Source: Roseibium denhamense (GTDB taxonomy: Bacteria > Pseudomonadota > Alphaproteobacteria > Rhizobiales > Stappiaceae). Taken from it: 64,000 nucleotides of DNA. The position numbers and the translations under genes are program-made. Under the pieces are notes generated by a model. The model saw only the letters and a program-made list of their open reading frames with translations, was not told the origin of the DNA and did not search any database. The stretch is from the NCBI RefSeq assembly GCF_009711415.1, contig NZ_SMLZ01000115.1, forward strand, positions 189,543-253,542, written 5' to 3'. Numbering within the stretch: the stretch's first letter is position 1; each line of letters starts with the position of its first letter. Positions 28,037 through 37,813 of the stretch are shown one piece after another.

Positions 28037-30958
28037 ATGTCAATATTGTATCCGGGTCGTCTTAAGAGCGTGATTAAGCTCTTTGTTGCTGTAGTGCTTG
28101 TAAGCTTGTCTGTGCTTGCCGGTCTTGTGCCTGCCAAGGCGCTGGAACCGATCCCGGTTCCGATTGACGTCGAGGCGCTCGACATCAGCAATGCGATCGA
28201 CTTTCACCGGGAGGCGGGAACCCGTCTGCAGGTCTCCACGGCCCCTGGCGCGGACGGGATCGTGCGCCGGATCGAGGTTCCCTCCCGGGATGGCAGTAAC
28301 ACCAACTGGGCGGTGTTCGCTCTTGCCAATACCAGCGATGAGCAGATCGACCGCTTGATCGTTGCGCCGAATTACAAGCTTGTCGGTTCCGATCTGTTCT
28401 GGCCGGATCTGGGCTTGTCGCGGATTGCTGCGATCACGCCCAGCCAGGGCATCGCCCCTGTCCGCCAGAAAAGCCAGGAGGCAGACGTCTTCCTGGTGAC
28501 GCTCGATCCGGGCTCTGTCGTCACATTCGTCTCGGAACTCACCACGCCGAACCTGCCGGAAGTGCGCTTGTGGGAACCGGATGTCTATAAGGAAACCATC
28601 AACGCCTATTCGCTCTACCGGGGTATTATCCTTGGGATTTCCGGTTTGCTGGCGTTGTTTTTGACAATCCTGTTTGTGGTCAAGGGAACGGTGATGTTCC
28701 CGGCGACGGCCGCGCTGGCCTGGTCTGTCCTTGCCTATCTGTGTATCGACTTTGGCTTCTGGGGGATGGTCTTCAACCTGGAAGGCGGCGGCAGCCAGCT
28801 CGCAAGGGCCTCGGCAGAGGTCATGCTTGCAGCCAGTTTGATCATCTTTCTCTATGCCTATTTGAACCTCAACCGCTGGAATATTCATTATTCGCATCTG
28901 GCGCTGACGACGCTTATCCTTCTGCTTGGTCTTTTGGGCGTTGCCGTCTGGGATCCGTCGATTGCAGCCGGTATTGCCCGCATGGCCCTTGCCATTATCG
29001 GTGTGCTTGGATTTGTGACGATTGGCGTTCTGGCTTTCCAGCATTACGACCGGGCTATTCTTCTGATCCCGACCTGGTGCCTCCTGATCGCGTGGCTGGT
29101 CGGCGCAGCCATGACAATCACCGGCTCTCTGTCGAACGACATTGTTCAGCCCGCTCTTGGCGGCGGACTGGTCTTGATCGTTCTTCTGATCGGCTTCACG
29201 GTGATGCAGCACGCCTTTGCCGGCGGTGCGATTGCGCAGGGCCTTATTTCCGACGTGGAACGCCGGGCCCTGGCCCTGACCGGGGCAGGCGACATCATCT
29301 GGGACTGGGATATTGACCGCGACCGGATCCATACGGGCAACGAGGTCGATGACCTTTTGAACCTGAAGCCGGGAACGCTTGAAGGCCCCGCCCGCGATTG
29401 GCTGGATGTCCTGCACCCGCAGGACCGGGATCAGTTCCGTGCGACGCTGGATGCCGTGATTGACCAGCGGCGCGGCAAAATCCGCCAGACATTCCGCTTG
29501 CGCTCCGAAGACGGGCATTTCCGCTGGTTCCGCCTGCGGGCCCGGCCAATTATCGGCGCCGATGGCGAGGTGATCCGCTGTGTCGGCACCTTGCTCGACG
29601 TGACCGAGGAACGCACGGCCGAAGAGCGCCTTCTCCATGATGCGGTCCATGACAACCTGACCGGATTGCCGAACAGGGAGCTTTTTGTCGACCGCCTGAA
29701 AACCAGCCTTGTGCGCGCCAAGGCCGAAGAGACCAGCAAGCCAACGATCCTTGTCCTGAATCTTGACCGGTTCAAGCAGGTCAATGACAGCATCGGCCTG
29801 AGCGCTGGCGACAGCATTCTTCTGACAGTGGCCCGGCGCCTCGGCCGGATCATTGGCCAGCAGGATACGCTTGGTCGTCTCTCCGGTGACCAATACGGCC
29901 TGGTGCTGTTGTCCGAGCAGGAGCCCGACCGGATCGTCGCTCTGGCCGATTCGCTGCGCAAGGCCGTCCGGTCACCAATCACCTTTGGCGACCGCGAGAT
30001 TTTCCTGACCTGTTCGGTTGGCATCGCGTTTTTCGAAGGCGGCAAACAGAGCATCGAAGACATGCTCACAAATGCGGAAATCGCCCTGAACCACGCAAGG
30101 CGCCTGGGCGGGGACCGTCAGGAGGTCTTCCGGCCGATCCTGCGGCCTTTGGACAAGAATGTGGTGGATCTGGAATCGGATCTGCGCGATGCGATCAAGA
30201 AGGAAACCCTTGGCGTTTTCTTCCAGCCGATCATCCGCCTGGAGGATCAGTCGGTCGCCGGGTTTGAAGTTCTTGCAAGATGGAGCCACCCCAAGCGGGG
30301 CAAGATTGCGCCGAGCGAGTTTATCCCTGTTGCCGAGCAATCCGGGCTGATCAACGAGCTGGGCATGTACATGCTCGATAAGGGCGCGCAGCAGCTGGCC
30401 TTCTGGCAGAAGGAATTTCCGATGCCGCGCCCGTTATTCGCATCGGTAAACCTGTCGTCCCGGCAACTGCTCAAGCAGGATCTCATCAACGATGTGAAGG
30501 CGGTTCTCTCCAGAACGTCACTTGCTCCTGGAACCTTGAAGCTGGAACTGACCGAATCCCTGGTCATGTCCAACCCTGAATATTCCGCAAAGGTTCTGGA
30601 ACGCTTGAAGAGCCTCGGCGCCGGATTGTCTTTGGATGATTTCGGGACCGGACACTCGTCCCTGTCCTATCTGCAGCGCTTCCCGTTCGACACAATCAAG
30701 ATCGACCAATCCTTCGTCAAACCCAACGGTTCGTCCGCCCGGCCGGTCCTTCTTCGGACCATTGTTGCCATGGGCAATGATCTTGGCATGTCGGTTGTCG
30801 CGGAAGGGGCGGAAAACGAGACTGATGCGCTGGAGCTCTATCAGCTAGGCTGCCAGTTCGCTCAAGGCTTTTACTTCGGTGAAGCTGTCTCTGCCAATGA
30901 GGCGACCAAGATCTTGCGCAAGATGCCAACGGAAGCACTGGCTGCAGAAAGTGCCTGA
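28037..30958 (+). CDS. Membrane sensor c-di-GMP phosphodiesterase (7TM-PAS-GGDEF(degenerate)-EAL)
   Basis: A 973-residue inner-membrane protein. After a signal anchor (LFVAVVLVSLSVLAGLVPAKA) comes a periplasmic domain (about 35-195), seven hydrophobic helices (about 200-410, 7TMR-DISM-like), a PAS/PAC region (about 420-535), a GGDEF domain and a C-terminal EAL domain. The GGDEF signature reads SGDQY, so cyclase activity is probably lost. The EAL side looks intact: FEVLARW (Glu), ASVNLSSRQL (Asn), LELTES (Glu), LDDFGTGHSS (Asp pair), IKIDQSF (Lys), AEGAEN (Glu), QGFYFGE (Gln). It should degrade c-di-GMP in response to a periplasmic or membrane cue. ATG 28037 was chosen over 28007. Confidence 0.9.
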   Translation: MSILYPGRLKSVIKLFVAVVLVSLSVLAGLVPAKALEPIPVPIDVEALDISNAIDFHREAGTRLQVSTAPGADGIVRRIEVPSRDGSNTNWAVFALANTSDEQIDRLIVAPNYKLVGSDLFWPDLGLSRIAAITPSQGIAPVRQKSQEADVFLVTLDPGSVVTFVSELTTPNLPEVRLWEPDVYKETINAYSLYRGIILGISGLLALFLTILFVVKGTVMFPATAALAWSVLAYLCIDFGFWGMVFNLEGGGSQLARASAEVMLAASLIIFLYAYLNLNRWNIHYSHLALTTLILLLGLLGVAVWDPSIAAGIARMALAIIGVLGFVTIGVLAFQHYDRAILLIPTWCLLIAWLVGAAMTITGSLSNDIVQPALGGGLVLIVLLIGFTVMQHAFAGGAIAQGLISDVERRALALTGAGDIIWDWDIDRDRIHTGNEVDDLLNLKPGTLEGPARDWLDVLHPQDRDQFRATLDAVIDQRRGKIRQTFRLRSEDGHFRWFRLRARPIIGADGEVIRCVGTLLDVTEERTAEERLLHDAVHDNLTGLPNRELFVDRLKTSLVRAKAEETSKPTILVLNLDRFKQVNDSIGLSAGDSILLTVARRLGRIIGQQDTLGRLSGDQYGLVLLSEQEPDRIVALADSLRKAVRSPITFGDREIFLTCSVGIAFFEGGKQSIEDMLTNAEIALNHARRLGGDRQEVFRPILRPLDKNVVDLESDLRDAIKKETLGVFFQPIIRLEDQSVAGFEVLARWSHPKRGKIAPSEFIPVAEQSGLINELGMYMLDKGAQQLAFWQKEFPMPRPLFASVNLSSRQLLKQDLINDVKAVLSRTSLAPGTLKLELTESLVMSNPEYSAKVLERLKSLGAGLSLDDFGTGHSSLSYLQRFPFDTIKIDQSFVKPNGSSARPVLLRTIVAMGNDLGMSVVAEGAENETDALELYQLGCQFAQGFYFGEAVSANEATKILRKMPTEALAAESA

Positions 30959-31008
30959 GGCCGGACGGCCAATACACTACGTCATCAACTCACTTATGAG
31001 TTCGTGAC

Positions 31009-31941
31009 CTAACTTGCCGGAACCAGGATCGGGATTGCGGTATCAGCAGCGGTGATGGTCAACGGTGTTGCCCCGAATGGGTCGCCATCGACCTGGGCGG
31101 CAGCTGGCCGCAACGAGGTGATCGTTGCCTGCTGAAAGGGAATGACCCGTGCGCCGCGTGCGCGCTCTATCCGTCCGCTCAACAAAGCTAAGCCATACAA
31201 AAAAGCAGAAAACGGGTCGTCTTTTTCCAGGATCACCATGTGGAGCCCGGCCTCAGTGGCTCCGCCCGGGCAGATCACGAATGGACCGCCATAGTGCCGG
31301 GCATTGCTCGCCACGGCCATTTTTGCATGGTGCACTTTCCCGTCGATCGCAACGTCCAGATCGGTCGTGTCCCGTTTGAAAGCCAGCCGGACCGCGGTGA
31401 TCACATAAGCCAGTTTTTTGAGCTTGCGTTTCAAGGCCAATGGGACGCCATGGACCACCTCGGCATCGAAGCCGGACGAGACCATCAGCACGAAAGGCCG
31501 GCCATTGGCGAGGCCGAAATGAAGCGGCCGGGTTACTTCCCCCACGATCATGTCCGCAATCTTTTGCGCATTGCGCGGAAGGCCAAGTTCCAGCGCCAGA
31601 ACATTGGCTGTGCCGAAGGGAATAACGGCGAGCCTTGGAGGCTCCGGATGGTCCTGAAGACCGGTCAAGGCCTCGTTGATCGAACCGTCGCCACCTGCGA
31701 TCACGAGCGTTTTGACCCGGAACTCCGGATCCGAGCAAAGCTCGCCAATCTCGCCTGCATGGCGGGTCAACCTGATTTCCGCCGTGCAGCCGGCAGCGCC
31801 CAGGCGTGTGCGCACATCTTCCAGAAAGCGCGCCGAAAATCCACCCGACGTCGGGTTGGCCATGATCAGCACAGAGCCTTCAACAGCCCTGGCGGATTCC
31901 AGGACCGGTTCTTCTGGAACGGACCACAAGGACACTTTCAC
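31009..31941 (-). CDS. Diacylglycerol/lipid kinase family protein
   Basis: A roughly 310-residue member of the DAGK catalytic family. The nucleotide-binding region reads LIMANPTSGG...FLEDVRTRLGAAG, then TLVIAGGDGSINEALTGLQ (GGDGS motif) and LAVIPFGTANVLALELGLP; the C-terminal beta domain is present (TITSLRPAAAQVDGDP). It may phosphorylate diacylglycerol or a sphingoid-type lipid. GTG 31941 with AAAGGA nearby is the proposed start; an ATG at 32031 would add 30 residues of low-complexity sequence. It is the last gene of the leftward ispH-thrB-rnhA run, 145 bases after rnhA. Confidence 0.85.
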   Translation of the reverse strand: MKVSLWSVPEEPVLESARAVEGSVLIMANPTSGGFSARFLEDVRTRLGAAGCTAEIRLTRHAGEIGELCSDPEFRVKTLVIAGGDGSINEALTGLQDHPEPPRLAVIPFGTANVLALELGLPRNAQKIADMIVGEVTRPLHFGLANGRPFVLMVSSGFDAEVVHGVPLALKRKLKKLAYVITAVRLAFKRDTTDLDVAIDGKVHHAKMAVASNARHYGGPFVICPGGATEAGLHMVILEKDDPFSAFLYGLALLSGRIERARGARVIPFQQATITSLRPAAAQVDGDPFGATPLTITAADTAIPILVPAS

Positions 31942-32086
31942 TCTGGATCCTTTGCGTTTCGGGGCAGGCCTTGACCCGCCCGTCGAGAGCATTGGCCGCA
32001 CCTTTGGAAACGCCCATAGATGTCCGGCCACTCAGTCATCGATCGGTCCCGGGCGGAACATCTGCTCCGATTTCACGCCCGCTGCT

Positions 32087-32539
32087 TCAATTTCCGCCCT
32101 TATAGGGTGCCATTCCGCCGCGCGCCAGCTCATCCGCGCGTTCATTTTCAGGATGTCCCGCATGGCCCTTCACCCAATGCCAGGAGACATCGTGACGTTC
32201 CCGAGCGGCATCAAGTGCTTGCCAAAGTTCCGCATTTTTCACAGGTTTGTTGTCGGCCGTGCGCCAGTTCCGGCGTTTCCAGCCATGCATCCACTGGCTG
32301 ATCCCGTTTTTGACATAGGTGCTGTCGGTATAGAGATCGACGGCGCAGGGACGGGTCAACGCATTCAGGGCCTCAATCGCGGCGGTCAGCTCCATCCGGT
32401 TGTTGGTGGTCTCCGCTTCCCCGCCGTTCAGCTCCTTCTCATGGCCGCCGAACCGGAGGATGGCTCCCCAGCCTCCGGGGCCCGGATTGCCGGAGCAAGC
32501 ACCATCAGTGTAGATCGTGACCCGTTTGTCCGCGCTCAT
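32087..32539 (-). CDS. rnhA: Ribonuclease HI
   Basis: Cleaves RNA in RNA-DNA hybrids. The 150-residue protein holds all catalytic acids: Asp in [17 protein letters not shown], Glu in [15 protein letters not shown], Asp in [13 protein letters not shown] and Asp in ENERADELA, plus the basic handle region [16 protein letters not shown]. The length is typical. The ATG overlaps the thrB stop by four bases, so they are translationally coupled, an arrangement common in alphaproteobacteria. Confidence 0.98.
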   Translation of the reverse strand: MSADKRVTIYTDGACSGNPGPGGWGAILRFGGHEKELNGGEAETTNNRMELTAAIEALNALTRPCAVDLYTDSTYVKNGISQWMHGWKRRNWRTADNKPVKNAELWQALDAARERHDVSWHWVKGHAGHPENERADELARGGMAPYKGGN

Positions 32540-33501
32540 GCCACCAGTCCGTAGGCTTCGCTGTTTTTAACGGTCTGATGAAAACGCAGTTTCTTCAAAT
32601 ATTCGAGCGGGTCTTTTGGTGTCACCATGGCGCCTTCCGGCACACTCAGCCAGTCATAAAGCCGGGTCAGGAGAAACCGGAGGGCTGCCCCGCGGCTCAG
32701 GATCGGCAGAGCCTTGGACTCGTCTGCCGTCAGGGGCCGCACCGACGCATAGCCCTTCAGCAACGCCTTGGCCTTGGTGACATTAAAGGCGCCATCCACC
32801 TCGAAACACCAGGCGTTGAGGCAAATGGCGATGTCATAGGCAAAGGCGTCGTTGCAGGCAAAATAGAAGTCGATCAGGCCCGACAGCTCCTGTCCGAGAA
32901 AGAAGACATTGTCCGGAAACAGGTCGGCATGAATGACGCCAGAGGGAAGGTCCGACGGCCAGCTTGCCTCCAGATGGCTCAGCTCGGCCGCGATTTCATC
33001 CGCGAGCCCTTCGTGGACTTCGTTGCTGCGGGCGCTGCATTGGTCGAACAGCGGCCGCCAGCCATGAACGTCGAGCGCATTCTTCCGGAACCCCGCATAG
33101 TCCTGTCCTGCCAGGTGCAGCCGTGCCATTGCCTTGCCAAGTTCACCGCAGTGCACCGTTTTCGGACGCTTGACCCACATCCCTTCCAGAAAGGTGACGA
33201 GCGCTGCCGGGCGTCCGGCAAGTTCCCCCAAAAGGGCCCCGCCGCTGGCCGCAACCGGCTGCGGGCAGGACAGGCCCTTGTCTGCAAGGTGCTGCAGGAG
33301 GTTTAGAAAATACGGGAGGTCGTTCGGGTTCACCCGTTTCTCGTAAAGCGTCAGGATGAAGGAGGCCGCATCGGTGTGGACGAGGAAGTTGCTGTTTTCG
33401 ACCCCTTCCGCAATTCCCTTGAACGACAGCAGCCGTCCAACATCGTAGCCTTCGATGAAAGCGCCAAGCTCTTCATCGCTCACATCGGTATAGACTGCCA
33501 T
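32536..33501 (-). CDS. thrB: Homoserine kinase (type II, APH fold)
   Basis: Phosphorylates homoserine, giving the substrate of ThrC (24.6 kb). The 321-residue protein belongs to the aminoglycoside-phosphotransferase-fold type used by alphaproteobacteria: [38 protein letters not shown] at the start, the catalytic loop [15 protein letters not shown] and the metal site [19 protein letters not shown]. It lies 5 bases after ispH and overlaps rnhA by 4, so the three form one transcription unit. Confidence 0.96.
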   Translation of the reverse strand: MAVYTDVSDEELGAFIEGYDVGRLLSFKGIAEGVENSNFLVHTDAASFILTLYEKRVNPNDLPYFLNLLQHLADKGLSCPQPVAASGGALLGELAGRPAALVTFLEGMWVKRPKTVHCGELGKAMARLHLAGQDYAGFRKNALDVHGWRPLFDQCSARSNEVHEGLADEIAAELSHLEASWPSDLPSGVIHADLFPDNVFFLGQELSGLIDFYFACNDAFAYDIAICLNAWCFEVDGAFNVTKAKALLKGYASVRPLTADESKALPILSRGAALRFLLTRLYDWLSVPEGAMVTPKDPLEYLKKLRFHQTVKNSEAYGLVA

Positions 33502-33506
33502 GATGC

Positions 33507-34505
33507 TTATCCGCCGGCCGTCTGGGTGGGTCCGGTCATGTCGCGCAGTTCCCTTGGTAGGTTGAAGGAGATGGTCTCTTCCGCGGTGCGGACCGTTTCC
33601 ACGGCGACGTCAAACCGGTCCGCGAACGCGTCGATGATTTCCTCTACCAAGGTTTCCGGCGCCGATGCACCTGCTGTCAGCCCGAGAGAGCCGATCCCGT
33701 CGAAATCCGGCCAGTTGATGTCGCTCGCACGCTGGATCAGGACGGACACCCGGCAACCGGCCCGTTCTGCCACCTCCCGGAGCCGCTGCGAGTTGGACGA
33801 ATTCGGCGCGCCGACGACGACCATTGCCTCTACGGTCGGGGCAACCTCCTTGACCGCTTCCTGGCGGTTGGTGGTCGCGTAACAAATGTCTTCCTTATGC
33901 GGCGCGACAATATCCGGGAACCGGTCTTTCAGCACCGAGACTATGCCTGCGGTATCGTCCACGGACAGTGTTGTCTGGGTAATATAGGCAAGCGGCTGAT
34001 CGGTCTGGCGCTGAAAGGCGCGCGCATCGTCTTCAGTCTCGATGAGGGTTACCGTGTCATCAGGCAGCTGGCCCATGGTGCCGATCACTTCCGGGTGGCC
34101 GGCATGGCCGATCAAGAGAATTTCGCGGCCGCGGCGGAAGTGAATTTCAGCCTCCTTGTGAACCTTGGAGACAAGCGGGCAGGTCGCATCAAGATAGAAC
34201 ATTTGGCGTTCCTGCGCATCGGCCGGAACCGATTTGGGCACGCCATGGGCTGAAAAGATCACCGGACGGTCGCGGTCGGAGGGTGGGATTTCGTCCAGCT
34301 CCTCGACAAAGACGGCGCCTTTGTCCCGCAATCCATCGACGACATATTTGTTGTGCACGATCTCGTGGCGCACATAAACCGGGCGGCCGTATTTCTCCAG
34401 CGCAAGATCGACAATCTGGATGGCCCGGTCGACACCGGCGCAAAATCCGCGCGGCGCGCAGAGCCGGATCGCAAGTGGCGTCTTGGAAGATTGGGTCTCA
34501 GTCAT
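33507..34505 (-). CDS. ispH: 4-hydroxy-3-methylbut-2-enyl diphosphate reductase
   Basis: IspH makes IPP and DMAPP in the last step of the MEP isoprenoid pathway, with an iron-sulfur cluster. The three conserved cysteines are visible in [31 protein letters not shown] and [14 protein letters not shown]; the catalytic TQTTLS region and the C-terminal [15 protein letters not shown] and [16 protein letters not shown] are also intact. 332 residues is normal. First gene of the leftward ispH-thrB-rnhA operon; its products feed ubiA and ctaB prenylation. Confidence 0.97.
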   Translation of the reverse strand: MTETQSSKTPLAIRLCAPRGFCAGVDRAIQIVDLALEKYGRPVYVRHEIVHNKYVVDGLRDKGAVFVEELDEIPPSDRDRPVIFSAHGVPKSVPADAQERQMFYLDATCPLVSKVHKEAEIHFRRGREILLIGHAGHPEVIGTMGQLPDDTVTLIETEDDARAFQRQTDQPLAYITQTTLSVDDTAGIVSVLKDRFPDIVAPHKEDICYATTNRQEAVKEVAPTVEAMVVVGAPNSSNSQRLREVAERAGCRVSVLIQRASDINWPDFDGIGSLGLTAGASAPETLVEEIIDAFADRFDVAVETVRTAEETISFNLPRELRDMTGPTQTAGG

Positions 34506-34745
34506 GGGCTGCCTTTATAACCGTCTTTGCCGCAATAAGGGATGACGGGTCCGCTCTGTCAAGACAAGGAGGCGTTTAACGCCCGAATTCGGCCATGTCA
34601 GGGTGCTTGGTCAGGGGGCTTTTAGAATTGCTAAGGGCGATACTCGCCAACCCGTATCGGAGCTGCTATGTAGCTCCGCCAAGATCCTTCGGTTCAAAGT
34701 GGATAATCAATGTTGGGTGTTTTTCAGGTCTTGTCCAAGCCGGAT

Positions 34746-35291
34746 ATGAAAGTAGCTGTGACGGTCGGTCTACTGGCCGCTGGTTTGGCAGGATGCGGCA
34801 GTGCCGAATCGGTCGCGGGAAAAGTCATCAGCGGTGGCCGGGAGCCCATCGAAGTGTCGCCTGAGACCTTCGCACCTCCTGTTCCATGCCCGCCGATGGA
34901 GCTGAAAACAAACACCTACCTGATCCGGAAGTTTGAGCGCGGCAAGGAAGACCAGCAGGACGGGCTGCTCTATCAGGCCACCATTGAAGACTGGGCCAAC
35001 ACCTGTTCGCGCGAAGGCGTCAGTGACCGCCGGATCAAGCTTGGACTGTCCGGCGACGTGACGCCCGGCCCGGCCTGGAAAGGCGGAGAAGTGGTGCTGC
35101 CGATCCGGGTTGCCATCATGGAAGGCGGCCGCGACGGGACGCCATCTGTCACCGAACTGTTGCAGGTGCCGGTCACGATCGGGGCGGGATCACCCAGCGA
35201 GACCTGGACCCTGGTGGAAAACAAGTTTGTCATCCCGCAGGCGCAGAGCTCCAAGATCATCTTCGGATTTGACGAGGGCCGCAGGCGCTAG
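34746..35291 (+). CDS. Putative lipoprotein of unknown function
   Basis: A 181-residue protein starting MKVAVTVGLLAAGLAGCGSAES, a lipoprotein signal with the lipobox LAGC (Cys at residue 17), so it should be attached to the membrane facing the periplasm. The mature part has PPVPCPPMELKTNTYLIRKFERGKEDQQDGLLYQATIEDWANTC and a beta-rich second half (VVLPIRVAIMEGG, LLQVPVTIG, NKFVIPQAQSSKIIFGFDEG). I do not recognise a named family. ATG 34746 places the signal at the start; ATG 34710 is an alternative. It stands alone, divergent from ispH. Confidence 0.7.
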   Translation: MKVAVTVGLLAAGLAGCGSAESVAGKVISGGREPIEVSPETFAPPVPCPPMELKTNTYLIRKFERGKEDQQDGLLYQATIEDWANTCSREGVSDRRIKLGLSGDVTPGPAWKGGEVVLPIRVAIMEGGRDGTPSVTELLQVPVTIGAGSPSETWTLVENKFVIPQAQSSKIIFGFDEGRRR

Positions 35292-35461
35292 GTTTGGTGG
35301 CCGCAAGGCGGGTTACGCCGCGCTTTGAGACGGTTAGACGGCTCATCTGCATGTTTTTTCAGCATGCCCATGTCGTATATTGACAAGACCGTGTCCGCCC
35401 ACCACAATCGCCGCGAAATTCAGGGTCGTTCCCTGAAAGGCGTTGTCAAAGACGCCAAGTG

Positions 35462-35690
35462 AATGCGGGAGAGGCCGGGTGAGAGGATCCCGGCGCCGAA
35501 GGAGCAACCGCCCCGGAAACTCTCAGGCAAAAGGACCGCATTTGCTCAACGCTCTGGAAAGCAGTGCTCCGTGGCACAGACCATGGACTGCTCACCGAAG
35601 GAGTAACCGGGCACCGCTTTTGTCTGGCTGAGGCCATTCGAAGGCTCCGGGAAATCTCTCAGGTACTCGGACAGAGGGGGTGCAGACGGA
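35462..35690 (+). promoter_or_regulatory. Tandem glycine riboswitch before gcvT
   Basis: Two glycine aptamers in series. The first (about 35462-35546) contains GCGGGAGAG, GCGCCGAAGGAGCAA and AACTCTCAGGCAAAAGGACCGC; the second (about 35566-35690) contains CACCGAAGGAGTAACCGG and AAATCTCTCAGGTACTCGGACAGAGG. CCGAAGGAGCAA and CTCTCAGG..A..GGACAGA are the diagnostic conserved blocks. Glycine binding normally turns on the downstream gcv operon; gcvT starts 60 bases after the second aptamer. Confidence 0.95.
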
Positions 35691-35750
35691 TCCATCGTCA
35701 TCAGGCGGAGGACCCGGGACTGCGTAACCCCGATTGCCCGAGGAGCTTTC

Positions 35751-36905
35751 ATGGCGGAAGCCGTTGCAGATGCTGATCTGAAACAAACGCCTCTTTTCGA
35801 TCTTCATGTCGAGCTCGGTGCCCGAATGGTGCCGTTTGCCGGCTATTCGATGCCCGTCCAGTACAAGGCCGGGATCATGGCCGAGCACCTACAGACCCGC
35901 TCCAAAGCCGGTCTGTTCGACGTCTCGCACATGGGACAGGCGTTTCTGGTCGGTCCCGATCATGAAACGACGGCCCGCGCGCTCGAAGCGCTGACCCCTT
36001 CGAACTTCGTTGAGTTGAAGCCTGGAAAGCAGCGCTACACGGTGCTTTTGAACGACCAGGGCGGTGTGATCGACGATCTTATGGTGACCCGGTCCATCTC
36101 CGAAGACGATGACGGCCGCCTCATGCTGGTGGTGAATGCCGCCCGCAAGGAAATTGACTACGCCCATTTCCGCAGCCGTCTGCCTGATAATGTGAAGCTT
36201 GAGGCCGTGGACGACCGGGCCCTGATTGCCGTGCAAGGCCCGGAAGCCGTTGCGGCTGTAGCCGCGCATGCGCCAAAGGCCGCAGAACTTGGCTTCATGG
36301 AGGCCGCGTCCATGGAATTCGACGGTATCGACTGCCATATCGCCCGGGCCGGTTATACGGGCGAGGACGGTGTCGAGATGTCGGTCCCGGCAGGCGCTGC
36401 CGAGGCGATTGCCCGCGCCCTTCTTGCGGACGACCGGGTCGAGGCTATCGGGCTTGGCGCGCGCGACAGCCTGCGCCTGGAAGCCGGGCTTTGCCTCTAC
36501 GGGCACGACATTGACGAAACAACGTCGCCGGTGGAAGGCGCGATTACCTTCTGCATGCAAAAACGCCGCCGCGAAGAAGGCGGATTTCCCGGGGATGGCC
36601 GCATCTTGGCGGAGCTGAAGGACGGTGCGGGGCGCGTGCGCGTAGGCCTGCGCCTTGAGGGCAAGGCCCCGGCCCGCGAAGGCGCGGAAATTGCGCTTCC
36701 CGAAGACGGCCCGGTCATCGGCACCGTGACCTCTGGCGGCTTTGCGCCAACAGTCGGCGCGCCGATTGCCATGGGCTATGTCCCTGCCGGCAAGGCCGCA
36801 CCCGGCACCGCGCTCGACCTGATTGTCCGGGGCCGCCGCCTGCCGGCCACCGTGACTGCAATGCCTTTCGTTCCGAACCGTTATTTCCGCAAATCCGGAT
36901 CCTGA
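35751..36905 (+). CDS. gcvT: Glycine cleavage system aminomethyltransferase (T protein)
   Basis: Transfers the methylene group from the H-protein aminomethyl-lipoyl arm to tetrahydrofolate, releasing ammonia. The 384-residue protein has TPLFDLHVELGARMVPFAGYSMPVQY, RSKAGLFDVSHMGQ, YTVLLNDQGGVIDDLMVTR (catalytic Asp region), GYTGEDGVEMSVPAG and GLGARDSLRLEAGLCLYGHDID, all standard. ATG 35751 is preceded by CGAGGAGC. Under control of the glycine riboswitch and followed by gcvH after 28 bases. Confidence 0.97.
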   Translation: MAEAVADADLKQTPLFDLHVELGARMVPFAGYSMPVQYKAGIMAEHLQTRSKAGLFDVSHMGQAFLVGPDHETTARALEALTPSNFVELKPGKQRYTVLLNDQGGVIDDLMVTRSISEDDDGRLMLVVNAARKEIDYAHFRSRLPDNVKLEAVDDRALIAVQGPEAVAAVAAHAPKAAELGFMEAASMEFDGIDCHIARAGYTGEDGVEMSVPAGAAEAIARALLADDRVEAIGLGARDSLRLEAGLCLYGHDIDETTSPVEGAITFCMQKRRREEGGFPGDGRILAELKDGAGRVRVGLRLEGKAPAREGAEIALPEDGPVIGTVTSGGFAPTVGAPIAMGYVPAGKAAPGTALDLIVRGRRLPATVTAMPFVPNRYFRKSGS

Positions 36906-36933
36906 TTAGACCTGCAAGAATGGACGCAAACAA

Positions 36934-37305
36934 ATGACGACCTATTATTCCAAAGACCATGAATGGATTGACGTCGAAGGTGACATCGCCACCGTCGGCA
37001 TCACGTCCTATGCGCAAGAGCAGCTGGGCGATGTCGTGTACGTGGAGCTGCCCGAAACCGGCAAGAGCCTGTCGCAGGGTGATGAAGCGGCTGTGGTGGA
37101 ATCGGTGAAAGCTGCCAGTGAAGTTTATGCGCCGATTGATGGCGAGGTTGTCGAGGCCAATGAGGTTCTGGCCGAAGAACCGGCCAAGGTGAATGAAGAT
37201 CCGGAAGGCGCTGCCTGGTTCTTGAAGATGAAGGTTGGCAATGAAGGCCAGCTGGCGGACCTGATGGACGAGGCGGCCTACAAGGCTTACGTGGAGACGC
37301 TTTAA
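36934..37305 (+). CDS. gcvH: Glycine cleavage system H protein
   Basis: The lipoylated carrier of the glycine cleavage complex. 123 residues with [41 protein letters not shown] and the lipoylation site [23 protein letters not shown] (Lys in ESVKAAS, about residue 64). The length and ends are typical. An OsmC gene starts 3 bases after its stop. Confidence 0.98.
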   Translation: MTTYYSKDHEWIDVEGDIATVGITSYAQEQLGDVVYVELPETGKSLSQGDEAAVVESVKAASEVYAPIDGEVVEANEVLAEEPAKVNEDPEGAAWFLKMKVGNEGQLADLMDEAAYKAYVETL

Positions 37306-37308
37306 ATC

Positions 37309-37794
37309 ATGGCGGGGCACCATTATTCGGCATGGGTGGAGTGGGCGTGCGACGGCGACTATGCCGCCAATCAGTATTCCCGCGGACACATCTGGCGGTT
37401 TGACGGCGGGCTTGAAATCCCAGCCAGCGCCTCGCCGACGGTCGTGCCCCTGCCGCACTCCATTGAGGCAGCTGTCGATCCCGAAGAAGCGTTCGTTGCC
37501 GCCATTTCCTCCTGCCACATGTTGTGGTTCCTGGATCTGGCCCGGCGCGCGAACTTCAACATTGCCAGCTACCGCGATCATGCCTACGGCGAAATGAACC
37601 GTGTGGCGCGGGGCAAGATGGCCATCACCAAGGTCGTTCTGAGGCCGGAGGTTTCCCTGATTGCCAGCGAGCAGCCGGACCCGACCTGGTTCACCGACCT
37701 GCACGAAAAGGCCCACGACATGTGCTTCATCGCCAACTCGGTCAATTCTGAGATCGTGATTGAGCCGGAGCCGTTGAAGCTGATCGCGCCGTGA
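37309..37794 (+). CDS. OsmC family protein
   Basis: A 161-residue OsmC/Ohr-fold protein. The conserved cysteine lies in AAISSCHMLWFLDLARRANFNI (Cys at about residue 67), with a second in AHDMCFIANSVNSEIVIE (about 144), the pair used for hydroperoxide reduction in this fold. The start HHYSAWVEWACDGDYAANQYSRGHIWRFDGG is characteristic of the group. It is inserted in the glycine cleavage operon, 3 bases after gcvH and 242 bases before gcvPA; why is unknown. Confidence 0.9.
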   Translation: MAGHHYSAWVEWACDGDYAANQYSRGHIWRFDGGLEIPASASPTVVPLPHSIEAAVDPEEAFVAAISSCHMLWFLDLARRANFNIASYRDHAYGEMNRVARGKMAITKVVLRPEVSLIASEQPDPTWFTDLHEKAHDMCFIANSVNSEIVIEPEPLKLIAP

Positions 37795-37813
37795 CCGGTT
37801 GAAAATCAGATAG

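Noticed and set aside
28040-29893. 617-codon open frame antisense to the EAL gene
   Set aside because: It is the mirror of a highly GC-biased real gene with clear PAS, GGDEF and EAL motifs; the antisense product has no domain or plausible composition.
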